Source: Sphingomonadaceae bacterium (GTDB lineage: Bacteria > Pseudomonadota > Alphaproteobacteria > Sphingomonadales > Sphingomonadaceae). Taken from it: a DNA stretch of 47,208 bases. The notes under the pieces were generated by a model, which saw only the letters and a list, made by a program, of their open reading frames with translations, was not told the origin of the DNA and did no database searches. The stretch spans positions 1 through 47,208 of the forward strand of contig CANJQJ010000020.1 of NCBI GenBank assembly GCA_947476425.1. Reading direction: 5' to 3'. Position 1 is the stretch's first letter. Each line of letters opens with the position of its first letter. Made by a program: the position numbers and the translations under genes. Positions 7,853-16,976 of this stretch are shown here, in pieces.

Positions 7853-10266
7853 TGGCGGCCGATCCGCTCGCCCGGTATAATGCGAAGCGCGACTTTGCTC
7901 GGACCGCGGAGCCGAAGGGGCGGCGGGGGAAGGCAGCGGAGACGCATCACTTCCTCGTCCAGAAGCATGATGCGACGCGGCTGCATTGGGATTTCCGGCT
8001 CGAACTCGATGGCGTGCTGAAAAGCTGGGCGGTGACGCGGGGGCCGAGCCTTGATCCGGCCGACAAGCGGCTGGCGGTGCGTACCGAGGATCATCCGCTC
8101 GATTATGCGACATTCGAGGGCACGATCCCCGAGGGCGAATATGGTGGCGGCACGGTGATGCTGTGGGATCGGGGCACATGGACCCCGGTGCCTGGCAAGG
8201 ATCCCCGCAAGACGCTTGAGGAGGGGCATCTTCACTTCACCCTCGATGGCAAGCGGATGAAGGGCGAATGGCTGCTGGTGCGGATGAAGCCGAGGCCGAA
8301 GGAGCGCAATGAAAACTGGCTGCTGCGCAAGGTCGAGGACGATTATGCCGACCCGGGGATTGATCTGGTCGACGAGGCGCTGACGAGCGTGACGACCGGG
8401 CGGACGATGGTTGAGATCGCCAAGGGGGTGAAGGGCGCTCCCAAGGCCAGAACCGGGAAGCGGACGGCGAAGTTGCCCGCTTTTCACGCGCCCCAGCTGG
8501 CGACGCTGGTCGATCATGTTCCTTCCGGGCCCGACTGGATCCATGAGGTGAAATATGACGGCTATCGGTGCCTGATTGCTGTCGGCGGGGGCGAGGTGCG
8601 GGCTTTTACGCGGACCGGGCTGGACTGGTCCGACAAGTTCGCGCCGATCGTCGCGGCCGTGGCATCGCTCGACCTGCCATCGGCGCTGATCGATGGCGAG
8701 GTGGTGGCGCTCGATGATGACGGGAAGCCGAGTTTTCGCGCGCTCCAGAACGGTTTGAAGGAAGGCGGCGCCAATCTCGCTTATTTCGCATTCGACCTGA
8801 TCGCGGAGAATGGTGAGGATCTGGCGGCGCTCCCGAATATCGATCGCAAGACCCGGCTCGCGGCATTGCTCAATGGGGCGAAGGCGCCGATCCATTTCGC
8901 CGATCATGTCGAGAATGGCGAAAAGCTGTTCGAAACGCTGTGCGGGGCTGGCTATGAGGGGATCGTCTCGAAACGGAAATCGTCGGGTTACCAGGGCCGG
9001 CGGACGAAGAACTGGCTCAAGGTGAAATGCACCTGCCGCCAGGAATTCGTGATCATCGGCTGGACCGCAAGCGACAAGGCACGCGGATTTCGGTCGCTGC
9101 TGCTCGGCACCTATCGCGACGACAAGCTGCATTATGCGGGCAAGGTGGGCACCGGCTTTTCGGAGCGGTTGATCGACGAGCTGCTCGACAGAATGCGGCC
9201 GATCGAACGCAAGGAGGCGCCGGCGGAAGTGCCGCGCGTCGCCGCGCGCGGGGCGCATTGGGTGGCGCCCAAGCTGGTCGCCGAGATCGCCTATGCCGAG
9301 GTGACCGCGCCGCTGGGCGAAGGCGGCGTGCTGCGCCATCCGAGCTTCATCGCGTTGCGCGAGGACAAGCCTGCCGCCGAAGTCGTGCCGGAAACCGTGG
9401 ATCCGCTGGCGGTTGCGGTCAGCAACGCCGATCGGGTGATCTTCCCCGAGGCGCGGATCACCAAGGGCCAGCTTGCGGAATATTATGCAGCGATGGCTGA
9501 GCCTATCCTGCGCGTTGCTGGCAACCGGCCGATCAGCCTCGTCCGCTGCCCGCAGGGACGCGCCAAGCACTGCTTCTTCCAGAAGCATGACGCTGGCACG
9601 TTCGGCGAGCATGTCCACCATGTGCCGATCAAGGAAAAGGACGGCGACAAGGCGGATTATCTGTTCGTCGATGATGGCGAGGGGCTGATCGCCTGCGTTC
9701 AGATGGGCGCGATCGAATTCCACGGCTGGGGCTCGCGCGCCGACGATGTCGAGCATCCCGACCGGATGGTCTTCGATCTGGATCCGGACCCGACCGTCGA
9801 TTTCGCTGGCGTGAAGAAGGCGGCGCGGACCGTGAAGGACGAACTCGCCGCGCTTGGGCTAACTAGCTACGCGATGCTTTCGGGCGGCAAGGGAATTCAT
9901 GTGATCGTGCAGCTCGATCGCGGTGCGGCGTGGCCCGAGGTTTCCGATTTCGCCAGGCGATTCGCGCAGGCGATGGGGGAGGCGAGGCCGGAAATGTTCA
10001 CCGCCAACATGAAGAAGGTTCAGCGGACCGGGCGGATCTTCCTCGACTGGCTGCGAAACCAGCGCGGCGCGACGGCGGTGATGCCGTGGACCGTGAGAGC
10101 GCGGGAGAATGCGCCGGTGGCGGTGCCGGTCGGCTGGGAGGAACTCGACGATATCGATCGGGCGGGAGCGTTCACGATCAAGGACCAGGCGGCGTTGATC
10201 GAGCGGGCCGGCAGCGCGGCGATGCGGAGGTGGTGCTCAAAGGCGCACGCATTGCCGCGCTTATAG
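7852..10266 (+). CDS. ligD: Multifunctional ATP-dependent DNA ligase LigD
   Basis: Repairs broken ends brought together by Ku. Three domains are visible in Pseudomonas-type order. An N-terminal 3'-phosphoesterase covers about 30-160 (HHFLVQKHDATRLHWDFRLE). An ATP-dependent ligase covers about 215-520, with nucleotidyl motif EVKYDGYR at about residue 234. A C-terminal primase-polymerase covers about 540-800, with NADRVIFPE, the metal-binding DLDPDP near 643, and SGGKGIHV. The 804-residue length fits a complete enzyme. It overlaps ku by one base. The TAG stop lies in the first copy of a 10-base direct repeat that recurs 50 bases downstream. Confidence 0.96.
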   Translation: MAADPLARYNAKRDFARTAEPKGRRGKAAETHHFLVQKHDATRLHWDFRLELDGVLKSWAVTRGPSLDPADKRLAVRTEDHPLDYATFEGTIPEGEYGGGTVMLWDRGTWTPVPGKDPRKTLEEGHLHFTLDGKRMKGEWLLVRMKPRPKERNENWLLRKVEDDYADPGIDLVDEALTSVTTGRTMVEIAKGVKGAPKARTGKRTAKLPAFHAPQLATLVDHVPSGPDWIHEVKYDGYRCLIAVGGGEVRAFTRTGLDWSDKFAPIVAAVASLDLPSALIDGEVVALDDDGKPSFRALQNGLKEGGANLAYFAFDLIAENGEDLAALPNIDRKTRLAALLNGAKAPIHFADHVENGEKLFETLCGAGYEGIVSKRKSSGYQGRRTKNWLKVKCTCRQEFVIIGWTASDKARGFRSLLLGTYRDDKLHYAGKVGTGFSERLIDELLDRMRPIERKEAPAEVPRVAARGAHWVAPKLVAEIAYAEVTAPLGEGGVLRHPSFIALREDKPAAEVVPETVDPLAVAVSNADRVIFPEARITKGQLAEYYAAMAEPILRVAGNRPISLVRCPQGRAKHCFFQKHDAGTFGEHVHHVPIKEKDGDKADYLFVDDGEGLIACVQMGAIEFHGWGSRADDVEHPDRMVFDLDPDPTVDFAGVKKAARTVKDELAALGLTSYAMLSGGKGIHVIVQLDRGAAWPEVSDFARRFAQAMGEARPEMFTANMKKVQRTGRIFLDWLRNQRGATAVMPWTVRARENAPVAVPVGWEELDDIDRAGAFTIKDQAALIERAGSAAMRRWCSKAHALPRL

Positions 10267-10322
10267 GTAAAATCTCGTTTTCTAGGAACATGACTTGACA
10301 TTGGCGCGGAAAATAGGTAAAA
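10263..10322 (+). promoter_or_regulatory. Two ATAGGTAAAA boxes upstream of the efflux operon
   Basis: The 10-mer ATAGGTAAAA occurs exactly at 10263-10272 and 10313-10322, 50 bases apart (about five helical turns). The second copy overlaps the spacer and -10 region of a putative promoter. The spacing would suit cooperative binding of a regulator, but the regulator is unknown and no regulatory gene is adjacent. Confidence 0.35.
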
Positions 10323-10323
10323 G
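10295..10323 (+). promoter_or_regulatory. Putative housekeeping promoter for the efflux operon
   Basis: A perfect TTGACA -35 (10295-10300) is followed by a 17-base spacer and TAAAAG (10318-10323) as a fair -10. It lies about 60 bases before the GTG start of the outer-membrane factor, just after the ligD stop, so the operon can be expressed independently of ku-ligD. Confidence 0.5.
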
Positions 10324-10385
10324 CCAATTTCGTCGAGGAAAATCCATTCAGGAGCGGCTAAGGTTCGCAGCGCGAAAGAGGGTTT

Positions 10386-11984
10386 GTGATACGATTGATC
10401 GCAACACGTAAAATCAGTGCCTTAGGCTTGCTGCTGCTTTTGGCGGCGTGCGCCGTGGGCCCGAACTACCATGCCCCCGGCGTATCGGCGCTCGGGGTTC
10501 CGCCGCGTTACAGCGCGGCTGCGCCCGAAGGGCAGTTGCCTGATCTCAAGCGCTGGTGGGGCCAGTTCGACGATCCGATGCTCGGCTGGCTGGTCGATCG
10601 GGCACTTGGTGCCAACCTCGATATCGCGCAGGCGGTGGCGCGATTGCGGCAGGCGCGCGCGGCGGTGACGATCGCGCGCGCCGACCTGCTGCCCTCGGTC
10701 GAGGGATCCGCAGGCGCGGGGCGCAATTTCCAGAATCACGGATCGGATACGAGCAGCTTCTCGGTTGGCGCCGACGCGAACTGGGCGATCGACCTGTTCG
10801 GCGGGACTCGGCGTTCGATCGAGGCATCGCGCGCCGATCTCGAAGCGGCGGGCTATGATCTCGGCTCGGTGCAGGCGGCGATCGCGGCTGAGACGGCGCG
10901 CAACTATGTCGCGCTGCGCGATGCGCAGGCGCGGCTTGCAGTGGCGCGCGACGTGTTGCGGACGCAGGACGACAATCTCCATATCGCGGGCTGGCGGGTG
11001 CAGGCGGGGCTGGTCTCGTCGCTCGACGTGGAGAGCGCCAAGACCCAGCGGGCGCAGACCGCAGCGACGATCCCGACGCTCGATACCGCGATTGCGGCGG
11101 CTGAAAACCGGTTGGCGGTGCTGATCGGCGTCGCGCCGGGGACGCTGGCGGCTGAGCTTGCCGACATTCGCAATATCCCGCGCGCGCCGGGCGATATCGC
11201 AGTCGGCATTCCGGCGGATACGCTTCGCAACCGTCCCGACGTGCGGGTTGCCGAGCGCAACCTCGCGGCGGCGACGGCGCGGATCGGCGTGGCCAAGGCG
11301 CAGCTGTTTCCGGCGCTGTCGATCAGCGGCAATGTCGGCACATCAGCGCTCGCGCTGGGATCGCTCGGCGATATCGTCACTGGCGGACTGTTCGCTGGGC
11401 TGAGCCAGATCATCTTCGATGGCGGGCGGCGCGCGGCGAACGTCCACAGCAACGAGGCAGCTGCCGAGGGCGCGCTCGCGGTCTATCGCAAGACCGTGCT
11501 GACTGCGCTCGAGGATGTCGAGAACGGGCTCGTCGCGCTCAAGGCGGCGCGCGATCGGCAGGTCTTCCTGGCGACAGGGCTTGATGCGGCGAACACGAGC
11601 GCGTTGCTGGCGCGGAGCCAGTATCGCGCCGGATTGACCGATTTCCAGACGCTGCTCGATGCGGAGCGACAATTGCTGAGCGCGCGAGACGGCCTGGTTT
11701 CGGCGAAGGCGGACGAGGCCGATGCGTTGATCCAGCTGTATCTGGCGCTTGGCGGCGGTTGGGATCCGGCGGCGCAGGTGTCGATAAATGACTCCCCTCC
11801 CTGCAAGGGAGGGGCTGGGGGTGGGTGCGCGCGTCTGCGCGCCGGGATGCTCTTCCCCGAGCGCACCGTGGAGTTGGCCATGTCGGGGGCTTCGAGCCCC
11901 CGCCACTGCCTACCCACCCCCAACCCCTCCCTTGCAGGGAGGGGAGTTTTGTCGGGTGATTTGAAAAAGAGACTGGATTCATGA
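10386..11984 (+). CDS. Efflux outer-membrane lipoprotein (NodT/OprM family) with repeat-encoded tail
   Basis: Trimeric outer-membrane channel of a tripartite efflux pump. A lipobox LLLLAACAVGPNY near residues 17-29 marks a lipoprotein. Two OEP repeats follow, including RPDVRVAERNLAAATARIGVAKAQLFPALSISG, typical of NodT/OprM. The GTG at 10386 gives the signal peptide. Family proteins end soon after LYLALGGGW, here near residue 458. The frame continues about 65 more residues through a dispersed inverted repeat (11791-11947), giving a Pro/Gly/Cys-rich, unconserved tail, and stops in an ATGA overlap with the adaptor gene. The tail was probably added by repeat insertion upstream of the old stop; whether it is tolerated or processed is unknown. 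Confidence 0.88.
   Translation: MIRLIATRKISALGLLLLLAACAVGPNYHAPGVSALGVPPRYSAAAPEGQLPDLKRWWGQFDDPMLGWLVDRALGANLDIAQAVARLRQARAAVTIARADLLPSVEGSAGAGRNFQNHGSDTSSFSVGADANWAIDLFGGTRRSIEASRADLEAAGYDLGSVQAAIAAETARNYVALRDAQARLAVARDVLRTQDDNLHIAGWRVQAGLVSSLDVESAKTQRAQTAATIPTLDTAIAAAENRLAVLIGVAPGTLAAELADIRNIPRAPGDIAVGIPADTLRNRPDVRVAERNLAAATARIGVAKAQLFPALSISGNVGTSALALGSLGDIVTGGLFAGLSQIIFDGGRRAANVHSNEAAAEGALAVYRKTVLTALEDVENGLVALKAARDRQVFLATGLDAANTSALLARSQYRAGLTDFQTLLDAERQLLSARDGLVSAKADEADALIQLYLALGGGWDPAAQVSINDSPPCKGGAGGGCARLRAGMLFPERTVELAMSGASSPRHCLPTPNPSLAGRGVLSGDLKKRLDS
11791..11947. repeat. Dispersed inverted repeat of the CCCTCCCTGCAAGGGAGG type, inside a CDS
   Basis: Two 36-base arms (11791-11826 and 11912-11947) are inverted copies with one mismatch, separated by 85 bases. 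Each arm is itself palindromic (CCCCTCCCT-gca-AGGGAGGGG). A related single arm occurs at 20719-20755. Such elements are normally intergenic; here it is translated as the tail of the efflux outer-membrane protein. Confidence 0.9.
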
Positions 11985-13327
11985 ACGACACCAGCACGCA
12001 GCCAGCGGCTCCGCCGGCCGATCTCGACGAATTCCTCGGCGCGCCGGAGCCGTCCCCGTGGAAGCGGCGGGGGATGTGGGTGTTGGCGGGGGTGGCGGTG
12101 CTGGCGCTTCTGCTGCTGTTGTCGCGCTGTATCAGCGGGTCGGATGCTTCGGGCTATGTCACCGAGCCGGTGCGGCGCGGGGAGCTTGATTTGACGGTGT
12201 CGGCGACTGGCAATCTCGCGCCGACCAACCAGGTCCAGGTCGGCTCTGAAGTTTCGGGGACGATCGAGAAGGTGCTGGTCGATTTCAACGATCGGGTCGT
12301 CAAGGGCCAGCCGCTTGCGGTGATCGATACCCAGTTGCTCGACGACCAAGTCGCGCAATCGCGCGCTACCCTCGATGCGCGGCAGGCATCGGTGACCGAT
12401 GCGCGCTCGGCGCTTGCGGTGGCGCAGGCCTCGCTCAATCGCTTCCGCGAGGTCGAGCGGCTTTCGGGCGGCAAGGTGCCGGCGCGGACCGAAATGGAGC
12501 AGGCGGTTTCGGCGCGGGATCGTGCGGCGGCCTCGGTGAAGCTCGCGCAGGCCAATGCCGTGGCGGCCGAGGCTGACCTATCGTCGAACATGACGCGGCG
12601 TTCCAAGGCGCTGATCGTGGCGCCAGTGACCGGCGTGGTGCTGTCACGCCAGATCGAGCCGGGCCAGACCGTCGCTGCATCGTTCAACACGCCGACCTTG
12701 TTCATCATTGCCGAGGATTTGCGATCGATGCAGCTCGAGGTAGCGATCGACGAAGCGGATGTCGGGCAGGTCAAGGCCGGGCAGAGGGCGAAATTCACGG
12801 TCGACGCGTGGCCGGGCGAGACCTTCCCGGCGCGGATCGAACGCGTGAATGTCGGGTCGAGCGATCTAGCGTCAAAGGCGGCGAGTGCATCGTCGAGCGC
12901 TGCCGCGAGCAATTCGAATGTCGTCGCGTATGACGCGATCCTGACGGTGGCGAATCCCGACGGCCGGTTGCGGCCGGGGATGACCGCGACCGCAGACATC
13001 GCGGTGACGGCGATCCGCGATGCGCTGCTCGTCCCGAACAGTGCGTTCCGCTATTCGCCCGATAAGAGCGGGAAGAAGGCCCAGCCGAGCAGCGGATTGA
13101 TGACCGGGATGACAGCGCGGCCGCGCGGCCGCGGCCAGGCCGAGGCGCAGGAGCGCAAGATCGGCGTTGGCAGCCGGCAGACGCTCTATGTGGTCGGCGA
13201 CGACGGCAAGCCTTCGCCGGTGCAGGTGGTGACTGGACCGAGCGACGGGCGGCATACGGCGGTTACCTCGGATGCGCTCAAGCCGGGGATGGACGTGATT
13301 ACCGGGCAGCGGGCAGCGGCAGAATGA
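11981..13327 (+). CDS. Efflux periplasmic adaptor subunit (MacA-like, HlyD/RND MFP family)
   Basis: Membrane-anchored adaptor linking the MacB-like transporter to the outer-membrane channel. A cytoplasmic N-terminus and one transmembrane helix (about residues 31-46) precede a split lipoyl domain (VTEPVRRGELDLTVSATGNL, then ALIVAPVTGVVLSRQIEPGQTVAASF). These flank an alpha-helical hairpin (about 125-195) and are followed by beta-barrel and membrane-proximal domains. Length is 448 residues. The ATG overlaps the outer-membrane gene stop (ATGA), and the ATPase gene follows after 12 bases. Adaptor status is firm; macrolides as substrate are only the family precedent. Confidence 0.93.
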   Translation: MNDTSTQPAAPPADLDEFLGAPEPSPWKRRGMWVLAGVAVLALLLLLSRCISGSDASGYVTEPVRRGELDLTVSATGNLAPTNQVQVGSEVSGTIEKVLVDFNDRVVKGQPLAVIDTQLLDDQVAQSRATLDARQASVTDARSALAVAQASLNRFREVERLSGGKVPARTEMEQAVSARDRAAASVKLAQANAVAAEADLSSNMTRRSKALIVAPVTGVVLSRQIEPGQTVAASFNTPTLFIIAEDLRSMQLEVAIDEADVGQVKAGQRAKFTVDAWPGETFPARIERVNVGSSDLASKAASASSSAAASNSNVVAYDAILTVANPDGRLRPGMTATADIAVTAIRDALLVPNSAFRYSPDKSGKKAQPSSGLMTGMTARPRGRGQAEAQERKIGVGSRQTLYVVGDDGKPSPVQVVTGPSDGRHTAVTSDALKPGMDVITGQRAAAE

Positions 13328-13339
13328 GCTCGGTGACCC

Positions 13340-14056
13340 ATGGCTGAAGAACCACTGATCTCGCTGCGCGGGATCACCAAGCTGTTCGGCACCGGGCCGG
13401 CGGCGTTCCAGGCGCTCAAGGGGGTCGATCTCGATATCATGCGTGGCGATTTCGTCGCGGTGATGGGGCCGTCGGGATCGGGCAAGTCGACGACGATGAA
13501 CATTTTGGGATGCCTCGACGTGCCGACTTCGGGGACTTTCCTGTTCAAGGGGCATCATGTCGAGACGCTCGATCGCGACCAGCGTTCGCTGTTGCGGCGG
13601 CGCTATCTCGGCTTCGTGTTCCAGGGATTCAACCTGCTCGCGCGGACGACGGCGCTCGAGAATGTGGAACTGCCGCTGATCTATCGCGGCACCCCAAAGC
13701 AGGAGCGGCACGAGCTGGCGATGGCGGCGCTCGGCAAGGTCGGGCTGGCGGAATGGGCGGATCATACGCCCGGGGAGCTTTCCGGCGGGCAACAGCAGCG
13801 GGTGGCGATCGCCCGGGCGCTGGTGACCACGCCCGACGTGCTGCTGGCCGACGAGCCGACTGGCAATCTCGATACCGAGCGATCGATCGAAATCATGGAG
13901 TTGCTGACCGGGCTCAATCGCGACAGCGGGATTACCGTGCTCCTCGTGACTCACGAGGCCGAGATGGCCGCGTTCGCCCGGACGGTGGTCCATTTCCGCG
14001 ATGGGCTGGTCGAGAGCATCGAGCAAAAGCCACTTGCGGGCGGGGCGGCGAAATAA
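13340..14056 (+). CDS. ABC transporter ATPase (MacB/LolD type)
   Basis: Cytoplasmic ATPase of the efflux pump. A 238-residue domain with Walker [10 protein letters not shown] (about residues 43-51), Q-loop FVFQGFNLL, signature [15 protein letters not shown], Walker [12 protein letters not shown] and the H-loop in LLVTHE. This set is typical of the MacB/LolD subfamily. In E. coli MacB the ATPase and permease are fused; here they are separate polypeptides, with the TAA stop sharing one base with the permease ATG. Third gene of the operon. Confidence 0.95.
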   Translation: MAEEPLISLRGITKLFGTGPAAFQALKGVDLDIMRGDFVAVMGPSGSGKSTTMNILGCLDVPTSGTFLFKGHHVETLDRDQRSLLRRRYLGFVFQGFNLLARTTALENVELPLIYRGTPKQERHELAMAALGKVGLAEWADHTPGELSGGQQQRVAIARALVTTPDVLLADEPTGNLDTERSIEIMELLTGLNRDSGITVLLVTHEAEMAAFARTVVHFRDGLVESIEQKPLAGGAAK

Positions 14057-15264
14057 TGTTCGGGATCACGCTCATCCTCGCCATCCGGGAGATACAGCGG
14101 CATTTGCTGCGATCCTTCCTCACAACGCTCGGCATCGTCATCGGGGTTGCAGCGGTGATCACGATGGTGACGCTCGGCAATGGCGCCACTGCGGCGGTGA
14201 AGAAGCAGATCAGTTCGCTCGGATCGAACATATTGATGGTTCGGCCGGGCCAGCGGATGGGACCGGGGAGCGGCGGTGAATCGCCGCCGCCGTTCAAGAA
14301 TGCGGATCTCGATGCCATTCGCGAGCAGATCGCCGGTGCGCGCTCGGTGGCCGGGCAGGCGCAGGCGCAGGCGACGGGGGTTCGCAACGCGCAGAACTGG
14401 TCGACCTCGATCAACGGCACGACCAACGACTATCTCGATGCGCAGACCTGGCCGCTTGCCTCCGGCCGGCGCTTTACCGCGGCCGAGGAGCAGGCGGGCA
14501 AGAGCGTGTGCATCATCGGCAACACGATCGTCACCAACCTCTTCCAGGGCGTCGATCCGGTTGGCCAGCGTTTCCGGATCGGCGACGTTTCCTGCACGGT
14601 GATCGGCGTGCTTTCGACGCGCGGGCAGGGCGGCTTCGGCAACGACCAGGACGATGTCGTGATCATGCCGCTCAAGGTGGTGCAGCGGCGCTTCACGGGC
14701 AATCGGGACTTGCGCTCGATCATGGTGGCGGTCGACGAGGCCTATGATACCAAGGTGGTCCAGCAATCGCTGAGCGGGCTGATGCGCGAACGGCGGAACC
14801 TGACCGGCGCGATGCCGGACAATTTCAACATTTTCGACACGCGCCAGATATCGGATGCGGTCTCGGGATCGACCAAGGTGCTGACCGGGCTGCTTGGCGC
14901 GGTGGCGGCGGTGAGCCTGATCGTCGGCGGGATCGGGATCATGAACATCATGCTGGTCTCGGTGACCGAGCGGACTCGCGAGATCGGGATCAGGCTCGCG
15001 ATCGGGGCGCTTGCGAACGAGGTGCTGCTCCAGTTTCTCGTCGAGGCGGTGGTGCTGTCGAGCCTCGGCGGGATCATCGGCGTGCTGCTCGCGCTGGTCG
15101 CGACGGCGAGCCTTGCGCCGGTGATGGGGGTCGAATTCCTGTTCGATCCGTTCATCAACCTGGTGGCGTTCGGGTTTTCGGCGCTGATCGGGGTGGTGTT
15201 CGGCTATTTCCCGGCGCGGCGTGCGGCTGCGTTGAACCCGATCGATGCGTTGCGGCATGAGTGA
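14056..15264 (+). CDS. ABC transporter permease (MacB/FtsX family)
   Basis: Inner-membrane mechanotransmission subunit of the pump. From the ATG at 14056 it has 402 residues: transmembrane helix 1 (about 19-40, LRSFLTTLGIVIGVAAVITMVTL), a large periplasmic MacB core domain (about 45-270), then three helices with the FtsX-type block GIMNIMLVSVTERTREIGIR. The frame is open far upstream (to 13510), but that part lies inside the ATPase gene in another frame and is not coding. The TAATG overlap with the ATPase fixes the start. It closes the four-gene operon; a CGTCATCC-type repeat follows. Confidence 0.94.
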   Translation: MFGITLILAIREIQRHLLRSFLTTLGIVIGVAAVITMVTLGNGATAAVKKQISSLGSNILMVRPGQRMGPGSGGESPPPFKNADLDAIREQIAGARSVAGQAQAQATGVRNAQNWSTSINGTTNDYLDAQTWPLASGRRFTAAEEQAGKSVCIIGNTIVTNLFQGVDPVGQRFRIGDVSCTVIGVLSTRGQGGFGNDQDDVVIMPLKVVQRRFTGNRDLRSIMVAVDEAYDTKVVQQSLSGLMRERRNLTGAMPDNFNIFDTRQISDAVSGSTKVLTGLLGAVAAVSLIVGGIGIMNIMLVSVTERTREIGIRLAIGALANEVLLQFLVEAVVLSSLGGIIGVLLALVATASLAPVMGVEFLFDPFINLVAFGFSALIGVVFGYFPARRAAALNPIDALRHE

Positions 15265-15320
15265 GGTGTGGGTGGGAGCGGGGAGTTCGTTCCCACGCGC
15301 TTTCGTTATGCCCACACCCA

Positions 15321-15422
15321 CCTTCGTCATCCGGGCGGACGCCGGGATCCACGTTACGGTGGTCGTGCGATCGTGAGACCTGTCGGTCCCATGGATCCCG
15401 ACTTTCGTCGGAATGACGAAGG
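15321..15422. repeat. Dispersed CGTCATCC-type inverted repeat, copy 1
   Basis: The terminal arms CCTTCGTCAT and ATGACGAAGG bracket about 100 bases closely similar to the copy at 27169-27262: shared GGCGGACGCCGGGATCCAC, then GGTCCCATGGATCCCGAC, then TTTCGTCGG. It sits between the convergent efflux permease and the HWE kinase and may end transcription on both sides. Confidence 0.85.
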
Positions 15423-15461
15423 GGGGGCGGGATGAGCGGGTTGTTTTACGGCTCGATGCCC

Positions 15462-15479
15462 CCAGGCGGGGCCGCCTGG
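15462..15479 (-). terminator. GC-rich hairpin downstream of the HWE kinase
   Basis: A perfect 8-bp stem (CCAGGCGG / CCGCCTGG) with a 2-base core lies 3 bases past the kinase stop codon. No T-run follows on the minus strand, so this is at best an atypical terminator or an RNA 3'-end protector. Confidence 0.35.
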
Positions 15480-15481
15480 AC

Positions 15482-16918
15482 TCAACCCACCGGGGTCAGC
15501 ATTGCCTGGCGGGGGCCGGCGGCGAGGATGCGGCGGAGTTCGGACATGAGGACGGCGAAGCTGGTCGGCTTGCGGACGACTGGTGAATAGCGATAGCGAT
15601 CGACCCGCTCGACCGTCTCGTAGCCGCTGCAGAACAGGAACGGGACGCCGCGGGTTTCGAGGATGTCGGCGAGCGGATAGACCATCTCGCCGTTGAGATT
15701 TACGTCCAGCACGGCGGCATCGATGTGATCATGCTGGGCAAGGAGGCGGTAGGCCTCGGCGAGCGTTGAGGCTGGGCCGATGACGCGCCAGCCGCTTTCT
15801 TCCAATGCACGGCAGAGTTCGAGCGCGACGATCGCTTCGTCTTCGACCAGCAGGACCTGGCCTTCGCTGGGTCCGTTGGCGGGCTGAATGAACGGCGCGG
15901 CCTCGACCCACGCTTCGGCGTGGTGGGCGACGAAGCTCGTGGCGGGCAGCGTCGCCTGGACCCGGATGCCCTCGGGGGGCCAGGTGATGACGATTTCCCC
16001 GCCGAGCTGGCGGGCGCCGACGGTGGTGATCAGCGTCGAGCCGAAGCCGCGAGTCCTCGGCTCGATCACTTCGGGACCGCCGCTTTCAATCCAGTTCAGT
16101 TCGAGCTGGCCATCGGGAAGGATTTCCCAGCAAAGATCGACAGTCCCGGCTCCGGTGGATAGCGAGCCGTATTTTATGGCGTTCGTCGCGAGTTCGTGAA
16201 TGATCAGGCTGATCGGCTGGACGGCATTGGGCTCGAGCATGATATCGGGGCCGTTGGCGATGATCTGGCCGGGCTTCTGATAGGCCTCGGTCTCTTCGGC
16301 GATGATCCGGGCCAGATCGGCGCCCTTCCAGCGATTCTGCGCGAGCAGCGTGTGCGCGCGGGCGAGCGCTGAGACTCGGCCACGGACTGCGGAGACGAAA
16401 GCCTCCTTGGAAGGGGCCGTGGTCAGCGACACCAGCGACTGGACGACGGCAAGCGCGTTCTTGGCGCGGTGATCGACCTCGCGCGCGAGCATGAGGCGCG
16501 CTTCCTCATTTGCCTTGCGCTCGGTTATGTCGCGCAGGATCACCGTTGCCAGCCGCTCGCCATTGACATCGACCTGGCTGATCGAGGCCTCGATCGGGAA
16601 TTCATGGCCATCGGAGCGCAAGCCGTTGATGGCGCCGAGCGCGCCCATCCGGCGTCCGGTAACCCCGGCTTCGCGAAAGCGGCCGATATGGGCGTCGTGG
16701 GTGGCACGGAAGCGCTCGGGAATGAAGCGCGAGATCGGCTGGCCGAGGGCTTCATCCTGCCGAACGGCGAACATCAGTTCGGCGGCGGGATTGAACAGCA
16801 CGATATTCTGGCTCTCGTCGATCGTGATGATCGCGTCCATCGCGCTGTCGACGATGCCCTCGAGCCTGCGTTTGGCCTCGATCAATTCCCGCGAAGATCC
16901 GCGCTGTCCGTTGCCCAT
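15482..16918 (-). CDS. PAS-HWE histidine kinase with C-terminal receiver domain
   Basis: Cytoplasmic hybrid sensor kinase, 478 residues from the ATG at 16918, which has a GGGAG site 7 bases upstream. An ATG-less extension to 16987 is rejected. A PAS domain covers about 17-135 (MDAIITIDESQNIVLFNPAAELMF). The HWE-family phosphoacceptor is His150 in EVDHRAKNALAVVQ. The N-box HELATNAIKYG and the family WxE (WIESGGP) follow. A CheY-like receiver ends the protein (VLLVEDEAIVALE, phospho-acceptor Asp405 in AVLDVN, Lys in VVRKPTS). There is no membrane segment. HWE kinases act in light, stress and general stress pathways in alphaproteobacteria; the PAS ligand is unknown. No response regulator with an output domain is adjacent. 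Confidence 0.93.
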   Translation of the reverse strand: MGNGQRGSSRELIEAKRRLEGIVDSAMDAIITIDESQNIVLFNPAAELMFAVRQDEALGQPISRFIPERFRATHDAHIGRFREAGVTGRRMGALGAINGLRSDGHEFPIEASISQVDVNGERLATVILRDITERKANEEARLMLAREVDHRAKNALAVVQSLVSLTTAPSKEAFVSAVRGRVSALARAHTLLAQNRWKGADLARIIAEETEAYQKPGQIIANGPDIMLEPNAVQPISLIIHELATNAIKYGSLSTGAGTVDLCWEILPDGQLELNWIESGGPEVIEPRTRGFGSTLITTVGARQLGGEIVITWPPEGIRVQATLPATSFVAHHAEAWVEAAPFIQPANGPSEGQVLLVEDEAIVALELCRALEESGWRVIGPASTLAEAYRLLAQHDHIDAAVLDVNLNGEMVYPLADILETRGVPFLFCSGYETVERVDRYRYSPVVRKPTSFAVLMSELRRILAAGPRQAMLTPVG

Positions 16919-16976
16919 AGCCCTGCTCCCCGATGCTTGCGCGGTATGAGCGCGCAACAGCTTCACCAAGCGACCT

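Noticed and set aside
7624-9756. A 710-codon open frame on the minus strand opposite ligD
   Set aside because: It is the antisense image of a high-GC gene: rich in Arg, His, Pro and Gln with no domain, while ligD on the other strand has all catalytic motifs.
11791-11947. Possible CRISPR-like array
   Set aside because: There are only two arms, inverted rather than direct, with no regular spacers; it is a palindromic dispersed repeat.
13510-14055. Long in-frame extension upstream of the MacB-like permease
   Set aside because: It lies inside the ATPase gene in another frame; the TAATG overlap and the family N-terminus fix the start at 14056.
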